This document shows, piece after piece, positions 1-11,100 of a stretch of 64,000 bases of DNA. The stretch is from Winogradskyella tangerina (GTDB lineage Bacteria > Bacteroidota > Bacteroidia > Flavobacteriales > Flavobacteriaceae): positions 1-64,000 of the forward strand of contig NZ_QERF01000008.1 of the NCBI RefSeq assembly GCF_003260205.1, given 5' to 3'. The position numbers were made by a program, and so were the translations under genes. The notes under the pieces are model-generated. The model had not been told where the DNA came from, searched no databases, and saw nothing but the letters and a program-made list of their open reading frames with translations. Numbering within the stretch: position 1 is the stretch's first letter; each line of letters opens with the position of its first letter.

Positions 1-3000
1 GGTATAGGTGATCTCATCGCCTACACTTGCACCTGCAGGACCTACATCTGTAGTGATCGCTGCGGTCTTGGTAAGTTCTATAGATGGGTTCTGTGCAATT
101 GCAAATGGCGTAACATCATTTGTAGTATCACCATCATTATTGTCTCCATTAACTGCATCAATATCTGGAGTCTCAACAGTTTCAGGATCAGTAACTGCAG
201 AACCATCTGAGGCTGTTCCTGTATCTGAAGTATCTGTTATATCATCTGCAGTATTTCCGGTATTACCACCTGGAACTTCAGCAACAACTGATGCCGAATT
301 TTCAACACCACTGGCGTCGATATCCGCCTGAACAACCGTATAAGAAGCTGAACAGGTTGTACTTGCTCCTGGTGCTAAACTTGAATCTATACAAGTTACT
401 GTTCCAACGACAGGATCCGTAACTACAATATTTGATAAGGTTTCGTCACCAGTATTTGTTACAGTAAATGAATAATTAATAACATCGTCTAATAAACCTG
501 GAGCACCTGCTGAAGTAACACTCGCTACACTTTTAATCAAACTAATACTACAGCTAGCAGAATTTAATACAATTGGAGTAATCGCCACCTCTGAACATGT
601 TGGCGTTCCTGTATATCTCACTGCTGGAGTATATGAGCCTGGTGTCAATCCGGTAAAAATCGGACTAGCCTGGAAAGGACCTGCAAGGCCATTCACACTA
701 TATTCTAAAGCACCACCACCATTATCGGTTGCATCTATTGTTATAGAACCAAGATTGGTCAAACAATCAGGTTGTACAGATGACGTTGTTACATCGATTG
801 TTGGTGGAGGAACGAAAAACGAAGGGTCGTAAATTATAAATGCCTTACCATCACCACCATCGCCACCAGTTGCCGCAGCACCTGATTGAGTAATTCTAAT
901 ACCTTGGATATCTGTTCCTGAAGGTACTAAGGCTGTCAATGGGTAAATAGTTACAAAGACATCCTGATTGAAGTCCGTCTCAACTCCTGTATTTATGTAA
1001 TTTGTAGGGTTTGCCAAAACTACATTTCCAAATGGAGTTAAAGTATTATCTAACGCTTGTACACTAAGCTCGTTATTACCGTTTCGTTCTGTGATAACGA
1101 TATAACGGTTAGATGCAGAAGCGATTGGACTATTATAAATAAATTCGTTAAAATCGGTTGGGTCAATGGTATCATCCATTGATAAATAATGTCTTAGATC
1201 GTTTTCAGCATTTGCTGCAAGAAGAGCCGCATCATAAATCGCTGGTCCGTCCGCTACGGTAGCTACAACTGCCGTTTGATCTCTAATGAATTGACTTGAT
1301 GCCAATGGTGTTGCATATTGATAATTCACATTGTTCGGCGCATAATATCCTGAGAATGGATTAGGTTGCCCTGCAACTGTAATTGAATTCAATATTGCTG
1401 GATCACCTTCGTTAATTCCACTATTAATGTCGAAAACAACATCACCACTCAAAAGAGCCGCTGTTGGGTTCCCTGGTGGAATTGTATCTGTACAATCATC
1501 ATCACTACATTCAAAAGGTGCGGTAAACACGTTTGTATCTTCAAACGGACAAATGGCTTCATCTGAGAATGTTGCCGTTAATGATATCGCAGATCCATTC
1601 GAAGGTAAAACAACACCAACAAAAGTGTGAGGTGATGTTAAACCAACTGCTGAAACTGAAGCTGTTCCATCGCCAGATAAATCAAGAGTTCCAGAGCCAG
1701 GAGATAAATTAAACGTTACCGTAATATCTGCGGTGAACGTATCGTCATTAATGTTTGAAGGCGTACCATTGTCGTTACATACCGAAATATTGCTAGCTGA
1801 AATACTCAATAAATTACAACAAGCATCATCTAAAGTTATAGGGTTAATAGACACTTCCAAACAATCTGGACGCGACTGATATCTCACTGCAGGTGTGTAT
1901 GTTGCTGGTCCTAAACCTGTAAAGGTTGGAGACAATTGCCAAGGACCTGCAGCACCATTAATACTGTATTCTATTATTCCTCCGCCATTATCTTGTGCAT
2001 CGATCGTTATTGAACCTGTATTTGAAGGACATGTAGGTTGAATAGCTCCTGTACTGGTTAATATAGAAGGTGGTGGGATTAATGTTGCCGGGTCATACAT
2101 TATGAATGCCTTACCGTCACCACCGTCGCCACCAGAACTGATGTAACTTAATCGAATTCCTTCAACCGGCGTACCCGCAGCGAAGAATGTTGTTAATGGA
2201 TAAACAGCCATAAATACATTCTGACCAGATACGTTATCTGCTAATACACCAGTATCAAAATAGTCTGGTGTGTTTACTAACTGAGGTGAACCAACTAGAG
2301 TACCTCCGCCATCAATTGCTTGAATAGTTAAACGGTTATTTCCATTTCTTTCAGTTATGACGATATATCTGTTAGCCGCAGCAGTTAAAGGTGTGTTGTA
2401 ATAATACTCTACGAAGTCTGAATTTGTAATTGTATTATCTAAAGCTAAATAATGTGTGAGATCTCTGTCTCTATTTGCTTCTAGAACCGCAGATTCGAAA
2501 GCTGCTGTTCCGATAGTAATATCTGAAGTTATAATATTTTGATCTCTGATAAATTGACTTGTTGCAGCCTCATTTACAAAATTGTAATTCACCTGACTTG
2601 GTGGATATAATTCAGTAAAAGCATTAGGTTCGCCAGCAACTGAAATAGAATTTAAGACAGCACCTGATGAACCACCAGGACCAGTAATACTTGTTGTAAT
2701 ATCTGTACCCGGAATTGGACCTGTTGGACTTCCCGAAGGAATAACATCAAGACAATCTGTATTATCAACTAAGGTTAAATCGAACGGAGGTGTAGATTGA
2801 CATATTGGAGAAAAGGACGCAACGATTTGAGTATAATCCCCGGCATCTAAACCTGATATTACTACATTCCCACTACCGTCGGAAGTTATAGATGCGCTTA
2901 CTGGCACACCATCATCTAAATAATCAATTGTATAATTATTATTTGGCAATAATCCTTCTAAGGTTATACTTCCGTCTGAAGCACCAATAAAAGTAGGATT

Positions 3001-4623
3001 AGTTACTACAGAATTTGAAATTGTTACAAAATCAGAAGGATCTGAGGTTGTTGTGTTTGATAAAACAAGTTTTTGATTAGGCAATGTATTTGGGATAACA
3101 TTTCTATAGACAATAGTTCTTGGGGAACCTCCTAAATCATCAACGAAAGAAACAACAACGCGATAGTATTCACTGGCTCCAAGAGGCAATCCAAATTTAA
3201 CAACAGAACTATTCTGGGAACCGTGTCCTGAAGCACCATTGAATTCTCTAATACCACTTAGGACGTTACCAGCGCAATCCGTAAGGTAAATTGTGGCACC
3301 TAAAGCTGGTCTAGTGCCAGTACCACCTGTTGTCGTATTGTCGAATAAAACTTCTACATCCAAATAATCTGTATCAGTAAATGTATTTTCCCACAATTGA
3401 TTTGCACCGCCTGTAACTGCAACATACAAATCTAAATCGCCATCATTATCTATATCGATAAATTCTGCAGCTTCTCCATTGGCATTAACATTTATTCCTA
3501 AGTTATCTGAAGAAAAACTAAAGTTTCCTGCTCCTGTGGAAGTATTTAATAGCAAAAATGATGTACCACTATCGTTAGTTAAAAATAAGTCCACTAACCC
3601 ATCATGATTGATATCACCTTGAGTTACTCCATCGACATCTGAAGTATTTGGCAAAGCTGTAAGACCTCCACCATCATTGGTGACAGTAACTGATGCTATT
3701 GCAAAATTCCCTGAACCAGTTCCAGTTTGCTCAATTAAAATTGTTGCATCATTATTAGTAGAAAAGTCAGTCCATATGGCATCAAAGTCTCCATCATTAT
3801 CGAAATCCGCCCAAACGACACCACCTTTATTACCATTGGATGCGTCAAAATTTAATCCATAAAAAGGTGTGTAAGAGCCATCACCGTTGCCTGCATATAT
3901 ATCTGCTTCAGCAGGAGTACTTGCTGTACCATCTCGTCGGATGGCAATATCGACAAATCCATCATTATTATAATCAACGGCAGCACCATAGTCTCCAAAG
4001 CCACCCGTAGCTGTAAAGCCTGAAGTCGCACCTGGTACCAAGGTAAAAATACCTGTGCCATCATTATCAAAAAGTAAAATATTGGTATTATTATCAACAA
4101 TTATATCTAAATATCCATCACCATCTGAATCAATCCAAGTCGCAAATTCTGTAGAGCTAAAACCAGTAAGTGCTGGTCTGCCACCAACTGCAGCTCCTCC
4201 TTGCTGCCATAGAGTAAAGGTACCTGTACCATCATTAGCAAAAATGTATAAATTATTCCCCGTGCCCGATGCAACTAGAAGATCTAGGTCTCCATCATTA
4301 TCCATATCGCCAGCCGTGACCTGTCTGATTCTAGCATCTAATCCAGAAAAAACTCCATTATTAGTAAATGTCCCAACTGGACCTTGAAGTTGAATAAATA
4401 ACTGACCGCCACTGCTGTGGTTGCCCAAAGCTGCATCTAGTAAGCCGTCACCGTTAAAGTCACCAAAAGTAAAGCCTCCTTCAATCGTTCCACCAAGATC
4501 TAGATTTGTTGGGGTATTAAGAGAAAATGACTGTGCATTCAAAAAGTTAATAGAAATGAAAAATAATGCTAACACTGTGGTAGTAACAATATTTCGAACA
4601 GAGAATCGGGTAGAGATTTTCAT
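1..4623 (-). CDS. Giant secreted surface protein, FG-GAP/ASPIC/SprB/DUF11 type (3' end outside window)
   Basis: Open minus-strand frame from an ATG at 4623 to the window edge, so at least 1541 residues with the C-terminus missing. Residues 1-30 form a signal peptide ending NAQ. About residues 40-400 hold FG-GAP/VCBS-type repeats with calcium-loop motifs such as [18 protein letters not shown] and DIDNDGDLD. About 420-510 resemble an ASPIC/UnbV domain. Two long related blocks follow (about nt 2740-1800 and 1480-560), each with an ITERNGNN motif, a [10 protein letters not shown] motif and a SprB-like repeat. From about nt 540 come DUF11-type repeats ([13 protein letters not shown]). Known families of this make-up are exported surface or adhesion proteins, often secreted by the type IX system; that route is inferred, because the sorting domain would lie beyond the edge. 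A consensus promoter lies upstream. Confidence 0.88.
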   Translation of the reverse strand, partial: MKISTRFSVRNIVTTTVLALFFISINFLNAQSFSLNTPTNLDLGGTIEGGFTFGDFNGDGLLDAALGNHSSGGQLFIQLQGPVGTFTNNGVFSGLDARIRQVTAGDMDNDGDLDLLVASGTGNNLYIFANDGTGTFTLWQQGGAAVGGRPALTGFSSTEFATWIDSDGDGYLDIIVDNNTNILLFDNDGTGIFTLVPGATSGFTATGGFGDYGAAVDYNNDGFVDIAIRRDGTASTPAEADIYAGNGDGSYTPFYGLNFDASNGNKGGVVWADFDNDGDFDAIWTDFSTNNDATILIEQTGTGSGNFAIASVTVTNDGGGLTALPNTSDVDGVTQGDINHDGLVDLFLTNDSGTSFLLLNTSTGAGNFSFSSDNLGINVNANGEAAEFIDIDNDGDLDLYVAVTGGANQLWENTFTDTDYLDVEVLFDNTTTGGTGTRPALGATIYLTDCAGNVLSGIREFNGASGHGSQNSSVVKFGLPLGASEYYRVVVSFVDDLGGSPRTIVYRNVIPNTLPNQKLVLSNTTTSDPSDFVTISNSVVTNPTFIGASDGSITLEGLLPNNNYTIDYLDDGVPVSASITSDGSGNVVISGLDAGDYTQIVASFSPICQSTPPFDLTLVDNTDCLDVIPSGSPTGPIPGTDITTSITGPGGSSGAVLNSISVAGEPNAFTELYPPSQVNYNFVNEAATSQFIRDQNIITSDITIGTAAFESAVLEANRDRDLTHYLALDNTITNSDFVEYYYNTPLTAAANRYIVITERNGNNRLTIQAIDGGGTLVGSPQLVNTPDYFDTGVLADNVSGQNVFMAVYPLTTFFAAGTPVEGIRLSYISSGGDGGDGKAFIMYDPATLIPPPSILTSTGAIQPTCPSNTGSITIDAQDNGGGIIEYSINGAAGPWQLSPTFTGLGPATYTPAVRYQSRPDCLEVSINPITLDDACCNLLSISASNISVCNDNGTPSNINDDTFTADITVTFNLSPGSGTLDLSGDGTASVSAVGLTSPHTFVGVVLPSNGSAISLTATFSDEAICPFEDTNVFTAPFECSDDDCTDTIPPGNPTAALLSGDVVFDINSGINEGDPAILNSITVAGQPNPFSGYYAPNNVNYQYATPLASSQFIRDQTAVVATVADGPAIYDAALLAANAENDLRHYLSMDDTIDPTDFNEFIYNSPIASASNRYIVITERNGNNELSVQALDNTLTPFGNVVLANPTNYINTGVETDFNQDVFVTIYPLTALVPSGTDIQGIRITQSGAAATGGDGGDGKAFIIYDPSFFVPPPTIDVTTSSVQPDCLTNLGSITIDATDNGGGALEYSVNGLAGPFQASPIFTGLTPGSYTPAVRYTGTPTCSEVAITPIVLNSASCSISLIKSVASVTSAGAPGLLDDVINYSFTVTNTGDETLSNIVVTDPVVGTVTCIDSSLAPGASTTCSASYTVVQADIDASGVENSASVVAEVPGGNTGNTADDITDTSDTGTASDGSAVTDPETVETPDIDAVNGDNNDGDTTNDVTPFAIAQNPSIELTKTAAITTDVGPAGASVGDEITYT

Positions 4624-4691
4624 ATGGTTAAATAGTTGATGTATAATTCAATTTTGTGCACTGAACAATTTATACAATTATCGATTAAATG

Positions 4692-4721
4692 CAAATATAT
4701 TCGATAAACTGTAATAAACAA
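4692..4721 (-). promoter_or_regulatory. Promoter of the giant surface protein
   Basis: On the minus strand TTG (4721-4719), a 19-base spacer and TATATTTG (4699-4692) match the Bacteroidota housekeeping sigma consensus TTG-N17-20-TAnnTTTG. Transcription would start near 4685, giving a leader of about 60 bases before the ATG at 4623. Confidence 0.7.
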
Positions 4722-5075
4722 ATTTTTTAAGTAAGAATTTCAGTACTAAAGAATTGCCAATGCCTTTAAACTATGACACAGCCACATCTAAAATGTCACC
4801 AAAAACGAGTTGTATGTTCCTATTGAATTAAAAAAAGAAGAGATTGGCTATTAATCAACTTCATTTGTAGAAAAAAAACTTGTGATTTGGGACTATCTAA
4901 CATGGTCATTTAATACTTAACATTATTACTAATTCTCATGCATGCGAAAAATACTCATAGAATTCTTATTCTAACTAATTATTCGATGAATTGACAAATA
5001 TTCCCTTCAAGCTTAAATTAAGCCTTCAATTTGAATAATATTCGCAGAAATGAAACATAATACTACTGATTGTTT

Positions 5076-5083
5076 TAATTTTG
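5076..5083 (+). promoter_or_regulatory. prfC: Putative -7 element of the prfC promoter
   Basis: TAATTTTG fits TAnnTTTG and lies 19 bases before the prfC ATG, implying a very short leader. No TTG is found at the expected upstream distance, so the match is partial. Confidence 0.4.
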
Positions 5084-5102
5084 CAATTCTCAAAAAAATA
5101 AA

Positions 5103-6692
5103 ATGAGTTTTAATTCAGAAATTGAAAGACGTCGAACCTTCGGGATTATATCCCATCCAGATGCAGGTAAAACTACCTTGACGGAGAAACTGTTACTCTT
5201 TGGTGGCGCTATTCAGGAGGCAGGTGCTGTAAAAAGTAATAAAATCAAAAAGGGTGCTACAAGTGATTTCATGGAAATTGAAAGACAGCGTGGTATATCA
5301 GTTGCTACTTCAGTTTTGGCATTTGAATATAACGGCATCAAAATCAACATTTTGGATACACCAGGGCATAAGGATTTTGCTGAAGATACCTTTAGAACTC
5401 TCACGGCTGTTGACAGTGTTATTGTAGTGATCGATGTCGCTAAAGGTGTTGAGGAACAGACCGAAAAACTGGTTGAAGTTTGTCGTATGCGAAACATCCC
5501 CATGATCGTATTTATAAACAAACTCGATCGCGAAGGTAAGGATGCTTTTGACCTTCTAGACGAAGTAGAACAAAAGTTAGGCTTAAGGGTTACTCCTCTT
5601 AGTTTTCCTATTGGCATGGGCTACGACTTTAAGGGCATTTACAATATTTGGGAAAAGAATGTCAACTTATTTAAAGGTGAAAGCAAACAACATATAAATG
5701 ATACCGTAGAAATTTCGGATTTAAATTCTGAAGAACTCGATAAACTGGTTGGTGATTCTGCTGCTCAAACACTTAGAGATGAAATCGAATTGGTAGAAGG
5801 TATCTATCCTGAATTCGATAAAGAAGCTTATTTAAAGGGCGAACTGCAACCCGTATTCTTTGGGTCAGCTTTGAATAATTTTGGTGTACGTGAATTATTA
5901 GACTGCTTTATAGAAATTGCTCCAAAACCACGCGCTAAGCAAAGTGACACTCGATTAGTAAAGCCTGACGAAAACAAGTTTACTGGATTTGTATTTAAGA
6001 TTCATGCCAATATGGATCCTAATCACCGTAATCGATTGGCTTTTGTTAAGATCGTTTCAGGTGAATTCAAAAGAAATACGCCATACTTGCATGTAAGACA
6101 TAATAAGAAATTTAAATTTTCGAGTCCGAATGCCTTTTTCGCTGAAAAGAAAGAAATCGTTGACATCTCTTATCCAGGTGATATTGTGGGGCTTCAGGAT
6201 ACAGGTAATTTTAAAATTGGTGATACGCTAACAGAAGGTGAAGTATTGAATTACAAAGGCATACCTAGTTTTTCACCTGAGCATTTTAGGTATATCAACA
6301 ATGCCGACCCTATGAAGGCCAAGCAACTGTACAAAGGTATTGATCAGCTAATGGATGAAGGAGTTGCTCAGCTTTTTACACTCGATTACAACGGACGAAA
6401 AGTGATTGGAACGGTTGGAGCACTTCAGTATGAAGTAATTCAATACCGTCTAGAGCATGAGTATGGTGCTAAGTGCACATACGAAAACCTTAATGTTCAT
6501 AAGGCTTGTTGGGTTCAGACCGATGATGAAAAGAGTGAAGAATACAAGGAATTTCTAAGGGTTAAGCAGCGTTATTTAGCTCGGGATAAGCAAAACCAGT
6601 TGGTTTTTCTGGCCGATTCTATGTTTTCACTTCAAATGTCGCAACAAAAATACCCGAGCATTACCTTCCATATGACTTCGGAATTTGAATAA
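5103..6692 (+). CDS. prfC: Peptide chain release factor 3 (RF3)
   Basis: Translational GTPase of 529 residues, the usual RF3 length. Known role: removes RF1/RF2 from the ribosome after peptide release. The G domain shows the P-loop HPDAGKTT at 18-25, switch I RGISVATS near 63-70, DTPGH at 85-89 and NKLD at 139-142. The Ser-containing NSEIERRRTFGIISHPDAG start and the C-terminal part (QLYKGIDQLMDEGVAQLF, about residues 415-432) are typical of RF3 rather than EF-G or LepA. ATG at 5103 follows an A-rich leader. It stands alone, divergent from the surface-protein gene, with the small ferredoxin-like gene 141 bases downstream. A 134-residue antisense frame within it is not believed. Confidence 0.96.
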   Translation: MSFNSEIERRRTFGIISHPDAGKTTLTEKLLLFGGAIQEAGAVKSNKIKKGATSDFMEIERQRGISVATSVLAFEYNGIKINILDTPGHKDFAEDTFRTLTAVDSVIVVIDVAKGVEEQTEKLVEVCRMRNIPMIVFINKLDREGKDAFDLLDEVEQKLGLRVTPLSFPIGMGYDFKGIYNIWEKNVNLFKGESKQHINDTVEISDLNSEELDKLVGDSAAQTLRDEIELVEGIYPEFDKEAYLKGELQPVFFGSALNNFGVRELLDCFIEIAPKPRAKQSDTRLVKPDENKFTGFVFKIHANMDPNHRNRLAFVKIVSGEFKRNTPYLHVRHNKKFKFSSPNAFFAEKKEIVDISYPGDIVGLQDTGNFKIGDTLTEGEVLNYKGIPSFSPEHFRYINNADPMKAKQLYKGIDQLMDEGVAQLFTLDYNGRKVIGTVGALQYEVIQYRLEHEYGAKCTYENLNVHKACWVQTDDEKSEEYKEFLRVKQRYLARDKQNQLVFLADSMFSLQMSQQKYPSITFHMTSEFE

Positions 6693-6833
6693 AAACACTA
6701 TGCATTTCATCGAAAAGCAGGTTTCAAAAACGTATTTTATCGATGTTATTTGCTTTTTGTCGATAATTTGATTATTCTTGAACATCAATTTCTACTTTGA
6801 TTTAGAGATTAACCCCAAACTAATCTACTTATT

Positions 6834-7064
6834 ATGGACTTAAATGCTAACGTTTTCAGTAATGAAGACATTACTGTAACCTACGATCCACGTTGTTGCG
6901 TTAATGCAGGTATTTGCGCTAGACAACTTTCCGATGTTTTTAGGAGTTCTGTAATTCCATGGATTGATTTAGATGGCGCTCACAATGATGCCATTATAAA
7001 TCAAATTAAGAAATGCCCTTCGGGTGCTTTGAAGTTTCACCTTAACCAAAAGGATGTGGCCTAA
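6834..7064 (+). CDS. Small divergent 4Fe-4S mono-cluster (Fer4_19-type) protein
   Basis: 76 residues. The pattern YDPRCCVNAGIC (residues 17-28), a PWID motif (42-45) and the C-terminal KCPSGAL (60-66) match the divergent mono-cluster ferredoxin family Fer4_19, with cysteines at 21, 22, 28 and 61. Such proteins are thought to carry electrons or sense redox state through one iron-sulphur cluster; the partner is unknown here. It is cytosolic, with no signal or membrane segment. A strong terminator follows directly. With only four cysteines, two of them adjacent, cluster type cannot be decided from sequence. Confidence 0.8.
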   Translation: MDLNANVFSNEDITVTYDPRCCVNAGICARQLSDVFRSSVIPWIDLDGAHNDAIINQIKKCPSGALKFHLNQKDVA

Positions 7065-7090
7065 CGATTAGGTACTGAACCGTAAAATAT

Positions 7091-7124
7091 AAACCCTTTG
7101 ATAGTCTCAAAGGGTTTCTTTTTT
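7091..7124 (+). terminator. Rho-independent terminator after the ferredoxin-like gene, possibly bidirectional
   Basis: Perfect 11-bp stem, AAACCCTTTGA (7091-7101) with TCAAAGGGTTT (7107-7117), 5-base loop, then CTTTTTT on the plus strand. On the minus strand the stem is followed by a weaker T-rich run, so it could also stop transcripts leaving the rpoBC-DUF3467 operon through the repeat array. Confidence 0.9.
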
Positions 7125-7126
7125 AT

Positions 7127-7758
7127 GCCCGTCCTGTCGGGCCAAAATTTAATGGAATCGGTGGTTGCTCATTGAAAACATTTCGAGAAACCTTTTAACG
7201 CTCAAATTATGCTTGTCCCGTCGGGCCAAAATTCAACGGAATTGGCGGTTGCTCATTGAAAACATTTCGAGCTACCTTTTAACGCTCGAATTATGCTTGT
7301 CCCGTTGGGCCAAAATTCAACGGAATTGGCGGTTGCTCATTGAAAACATTTCAAGCAACCTTTTAACGCTCGAATTATGCTTGTCCCGTCGGGCCAAAAT
7401 TCAACGGAATTGGCGGTTGCTCATTGAAAACATTTCGAGCAACCTTTTGATACTCGAATTATGCTTGTCCCGTCGGGCCAAAATTCAACGGAATTGGCGG
7501 TTGCTCATTGAAAACATTTCGAGCAACCTTTTGATACTCGAATTATGCCTGTCCCGTCGGGCCAAAATTTAACGGAATTGGCGGTTGCTCAATGTAAACA
7601 TTTCGCGCAACCTTTTGACGCTCGAATTATGCTTGTCCCGTCGGGCCAAAATTCAACGGAATTGGCGGTTGCTCATTGAAAACATTTCGAGCAACCTTTT
7701 GTTACTCGAATTATGCTTGTCCCGTCGGGCCAAAATTTAACGGAATTGGCGGTTGCTC
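7127..7758. repeat. 84-bp tandem repeat array derived from the 3' end of the DUF3467 gene
   Basis: Seven full 84-bp units start at 7127, 7211, 7295, 7379, 7463, 7547 and 7631, and a 44-base partial unit occupies 7715-7758. Read on the minus strand each unit carries the last 15 codons of DUF3467 (EQPPIPLNFGPTGQA) and its TAA stop, then about 36 bases of spacer. Units 4, 5 and 7 hold a perfect inverted repeat GGTTGCTC-N14-GAGCAACC; other units hold near-perfect forms. The final unit is the genuine gene end, so the others are tandem copies of it. The period is a multiple of three, which creates a long but probably meaningless plus-strand frame of 28-residue repeats at 7165-7572. Confidence 0.95.
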
Positions 7759-8028
7759 GTAATCTTTGATTTCACCATGTGCATTTTCAAAACGTTTCAC
7801 ATTTTCTCCTAAAGCTTTTAATAAACGTTTAGCGTGTTGCGGTGTTAGAATTATTCTAGACTTCACCTTACTCTTTGGAGTACCAGGCATAATACTTACA
7901 AAGTCGACTACAAACTCCGACACAGAATGATTAATAATTGCCAAATTTGAATAAATCCCTTCAGCTACTTTTTCATCTAATTCTATATTGATCTGTCCTT
8001 TTTTTGGATTCTTTTTTTCCTCTGCCAT
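7711..8028 (-). CDS. DUF3467 family protein, last gene of the rpoBC operon
   Basis: 105 residues, no signal peptide or membrane segment. It belongs to DUF3467, a family of unknown function often encoded right after rpoC in Bacteroidota. Visible features are a charged Lys-rich start (MAEEKKNPKKGQ), a central FVVDFVSIMPGTPKSKVKSR stretch, IILTPQHAKRLLKAL in the middle, and a C-terminus ending PIPLNFGPTGQA. Its position 94 bases after rpoC suggests co-expression with RNA polymerase, but a functional link is inference. The last 15 codons and stop lie inside the 84-bp tandem array, of which this gene end is the parental copy. Confidence 0.85.
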   Translation of the reverse strand: MAEEKKNPKKGQINIELDEKVAEGIYSNLAIINHSVSEFVVDFVSIMPGTPKSKVKSRIILTPQHAKRLLKALGENVKRFENAHGEIKDYEQPPIPLNFGPTGQA

Positions 8029-8048
8029 AATATTTTATTTAAAGATTA

Positions 8049-8082
8049 AAAGCCTTCACACTTTATATTGTATGAAGGCTTT
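8049..8082 (-). terminator. Hairpin between rpoC and DUF3467
   Basis: Ten-bp stem, AAAGCCTTCA (8049-8058) with TGAAGGCTTT (8073-8082) and a 14-base loop. On the minus strand it is followed by TTAATCTTTA, an imperfect U-tract, so it is likely a partial terminator or 3'-end processing site after rpoC. Confidence 0.6.
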
Positions 8083-8122
8083 GTTTATGTAATTTCTGCC
8101 TTACCGACAGTTAAGATGAATT

Positions 8123-11100
8123 CTAGTTGAAATTCATCTCTTCTTTAGCTTTCATCATTTCATCAAACTCCTCTTTTGAACCTACGATAATATTGTCATA
8201 GTCTCTAACACCTGTACCTGCTGGTATTCTGTGTCCTACGATTACATTTTCTTTAAGTCCTTCAAGCGTATCTACTTTACCATTTACTGCTGCTTCATTA
8301 AGAACCTTAGTGGTTTCCTGGAAGGAAGCTGCTGAGATAAAGGATTTAGTTTGTAACGAAGCTCTTGTAATACCTTGTAAGATTGGCGTAGCCGTTGCTG
8401 GCTGTGCATCTCTAGCAGTTACAAGATTCTTGTCTTCTCTTCTTAAGATTGAATTTTCATCTCTTAGTTGTCTTACAGAAACGATCTGACCTGATTGTAA
8501 ATTCTCAGAATCACCTGCATCCTCAATCACTTTCATTCCGAATATCTTATCATTCTCTTCGATGAAATCTGATTTATGAACAAGTTGGTTTTCTAAGAAA
8601 ATAGTATCACCAGAATCCATGATCTTCACTTTACGCATCATCTGTCTTACCACAACTTCGAAGTGTTTATCATTGATCTTCACCCCTTGTAAACGATATA
8701 CTTCTTGTACTTCATTCACTAAGTACTGCTGAACAGCAGATGGGCCTTTGATATTTAAGATATCGTTTGGTGTTACCGAACCATCAGATAATGGCATACC
8801 AGCTTTTACATAATCATTCTCTTGTACAAGGATCTGATTAGATAATTTAACTAGGTATTTCTTCACCTCACCTAATTTAGATTCGATGATGATCTCACGG
8901 TTACCACGCTTAATCTTACCAAATGATACAACACCATCGATCTCACTTACAACCGCTGGGTTAGATGGATTACGTGCTTCGAATAACTCAGTTACACGTG
9001 GAAGACCACCTGTAATATCACCAGCTTTTGCTGACTTACGTGGTATTTTAACTAAGATCTTACCGATATTAATTTCCTCACCATCATCGATCATTATGTG
9101 AGCACCTACTGGTAAGTTGTAAGAACGGATAGTTTCACCTTTCTTATCCTCGATCAATAATGTTGGAATCAATTTCTTGTTTCTAGATTCAGAAATAACT
9201 TTTTCTTGGAATCCTGTTTGCTCATCGATCTCTACCTGGTAAGTTACACCTTGCTCGATGTTTTCGTATCGTACTTTACCAGCAAATTCAGAAATAATTA
9301 CACCATTGTAAGGATCCCACTGACAAATTACAGTGCCTGTCTTCACCTTAGCACCTGGTTTCACAAAAATGTGAGAACCATAAGGAATATTATTTGTACT
9401 TAAAACGATACCTGTTTTAGCATCAACTAATTTTAATTCTGAAGTTCTAGAGATAACAACATCTACTTCGTTACCTTCATTATCAGTAGTCTTAACAGTC
9501 TTAAGATCTTCGATCTCTGCAACACCATCAAACTTAACAACTAATTTGTTTTCTTCTGAAATGTTACCTGCAATACCACCTACGTGGAATGTACGTAAGG
9601 TAAGCTGTGTACCAGGCTCACCAATAGATTGAGCAGCAACTACACCAACAGCTTCACCACGTTGTACCATCTTACCAGTTGCAAGATTACGTCCGTAACA
9701 CTTCACACAGATACCTTTCTTAGCTTCACATGTTAATGGTGAACGTACTTCAATTGACTCGATTGCAGAATCACCAATTTGTTTAGCGATAGCATCATCG
9801 ATATGGCCACCAGCTTCAACAATTAGTTCTTCAGTATGTGGATCGTAAACATCATTTAGTGATGTTCTACCTACAATTCTAGCTTCTAGTTTTTCAACAA
9901 CTTCTTCGTTTTTCTTAAGTGCTGAAACTTCAATACCACGTAATGTACCACAATCTTCTTCGTAAACGATAACATCTTGAGATACATCAACTAAACGACG
10001 TGTTAGGTAACCAGCATCCGCAGTTTTAAGAGCGGTATCTGCCAGACCTTTACGTGCACCGTGAGTTGAAATAAAGTACTCTAAAATTGAAAGACCTTCT
10101 TTAAAGTTAGATAAGATCGGGTTTTCAATAATCTCACCTCCACCAGCATTAGATTTTTTCGGCTTAGCCATCAAACCACGCATACCAGTTAACTGACGAA
10201 TCTGTTCTTTCGAACCACGAGCTCCAGAATCTAACATCATAAATACTGAGTTAAATCCTTGTTGGTCTTCGCGGATACGCTTCATAGATAATTCAGTCAA
10301 TTCGGCATTAGTAGATGTCCAAATATCAATAACCTGATTATATCTTTCGTTATTGGTAATAAGTCCCATATTATAGTTACCCATAATACCATCAACCTTT
10401 TTGTTGGCTGCATCGATCATTCCGTGTTTTTCTTCTGGAATAATGATATCCCCTAAGCTGAATGATAATCCACCTTGGAATGCGAACTTATATCCTAAAG
10501 TTTTAATCTCATCTAAGAATTCAGCAGTTTCAGGCACTGAAGTAACTTTCAGAATTTGACCGATGATATCTCTCAACGATTTCTTCGTTAATACTTCATT
10601 CACATAACCTGCTTTTTCTGGTACTTTTTCGTTGAAAAGTACACGACCTACAGTAGTTTCAATGATTTGAGTAGTCAACTCACCTTCTTCATTAAAGTCT
10701 TTTGTTCTTACTTTAATTCCGGCGTTAAGGTCAACCTTCTTCTCGTTGTAAGCAATAGTAACTTCCTCCGGAGAATAGAATGTTAAGCCTTCACCTTTTA
10801 CTGTATAGTCTTTATCAGTTTTACGCAACTTGGTCATATAGTATAATCCGAGTACCATATCCTGAGAAGGAACGGTTACAGGAGAACCATTTGCAGGATT
10901 CAGAATGTTGTGAGACGCTAACATTAAAAGTTGCGCTTCCAAAATCGCTTCTGGTCCTAATGGTAAATGCACCGCCATCTGGTCACCATCGAAATCGGCA
11001 TTAAATGCAGTACACACTAACGGGTGTAACTGAATTGCTTTACCTTCGATAAGCTTTGGCTGGAATGCTTGAATACCAAGTCTGTGTAATGTAGGAGCAC

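Larger units (their letters stand above)
4624..5102. other. Divergent intergenic region without a gene
   Basis: A+T-rich spacer of 479 bases between the divergent surface-protein gene and prfC. It contains a promoter on each strand near its ends. I see no convincing coding frame, tRNA or strong hairpin in the middle (about 4730-5060). Confidence 0.6.

Noticed and set aside
3677..4639. Several short frames on the plus strand opposite the surface-protein gene
   Set aside because: The minus-strand frame is continuous with signal peptide and repeats; the plus-strand ones are Ser/Pro-rich shadows.
5213..5617. Antisense 134-residue frame in prfC
   Set aside because: It mirrors the codon pattern of prfC and has no recognisable feature.
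7165..7572. Plus-strand frame of 135 residues made of 28-residue repeats
   Set aside because: It exists only because the 84-bp repeat period is divisible by three; the repeat derives from the opposite-strand DUF3467 gene, and no family or signal is visible.
7127..7758. CRISPR-like array
   Set aside because: Units are contiguous 84-bp copies without unique spacers, and no cas gene is near.
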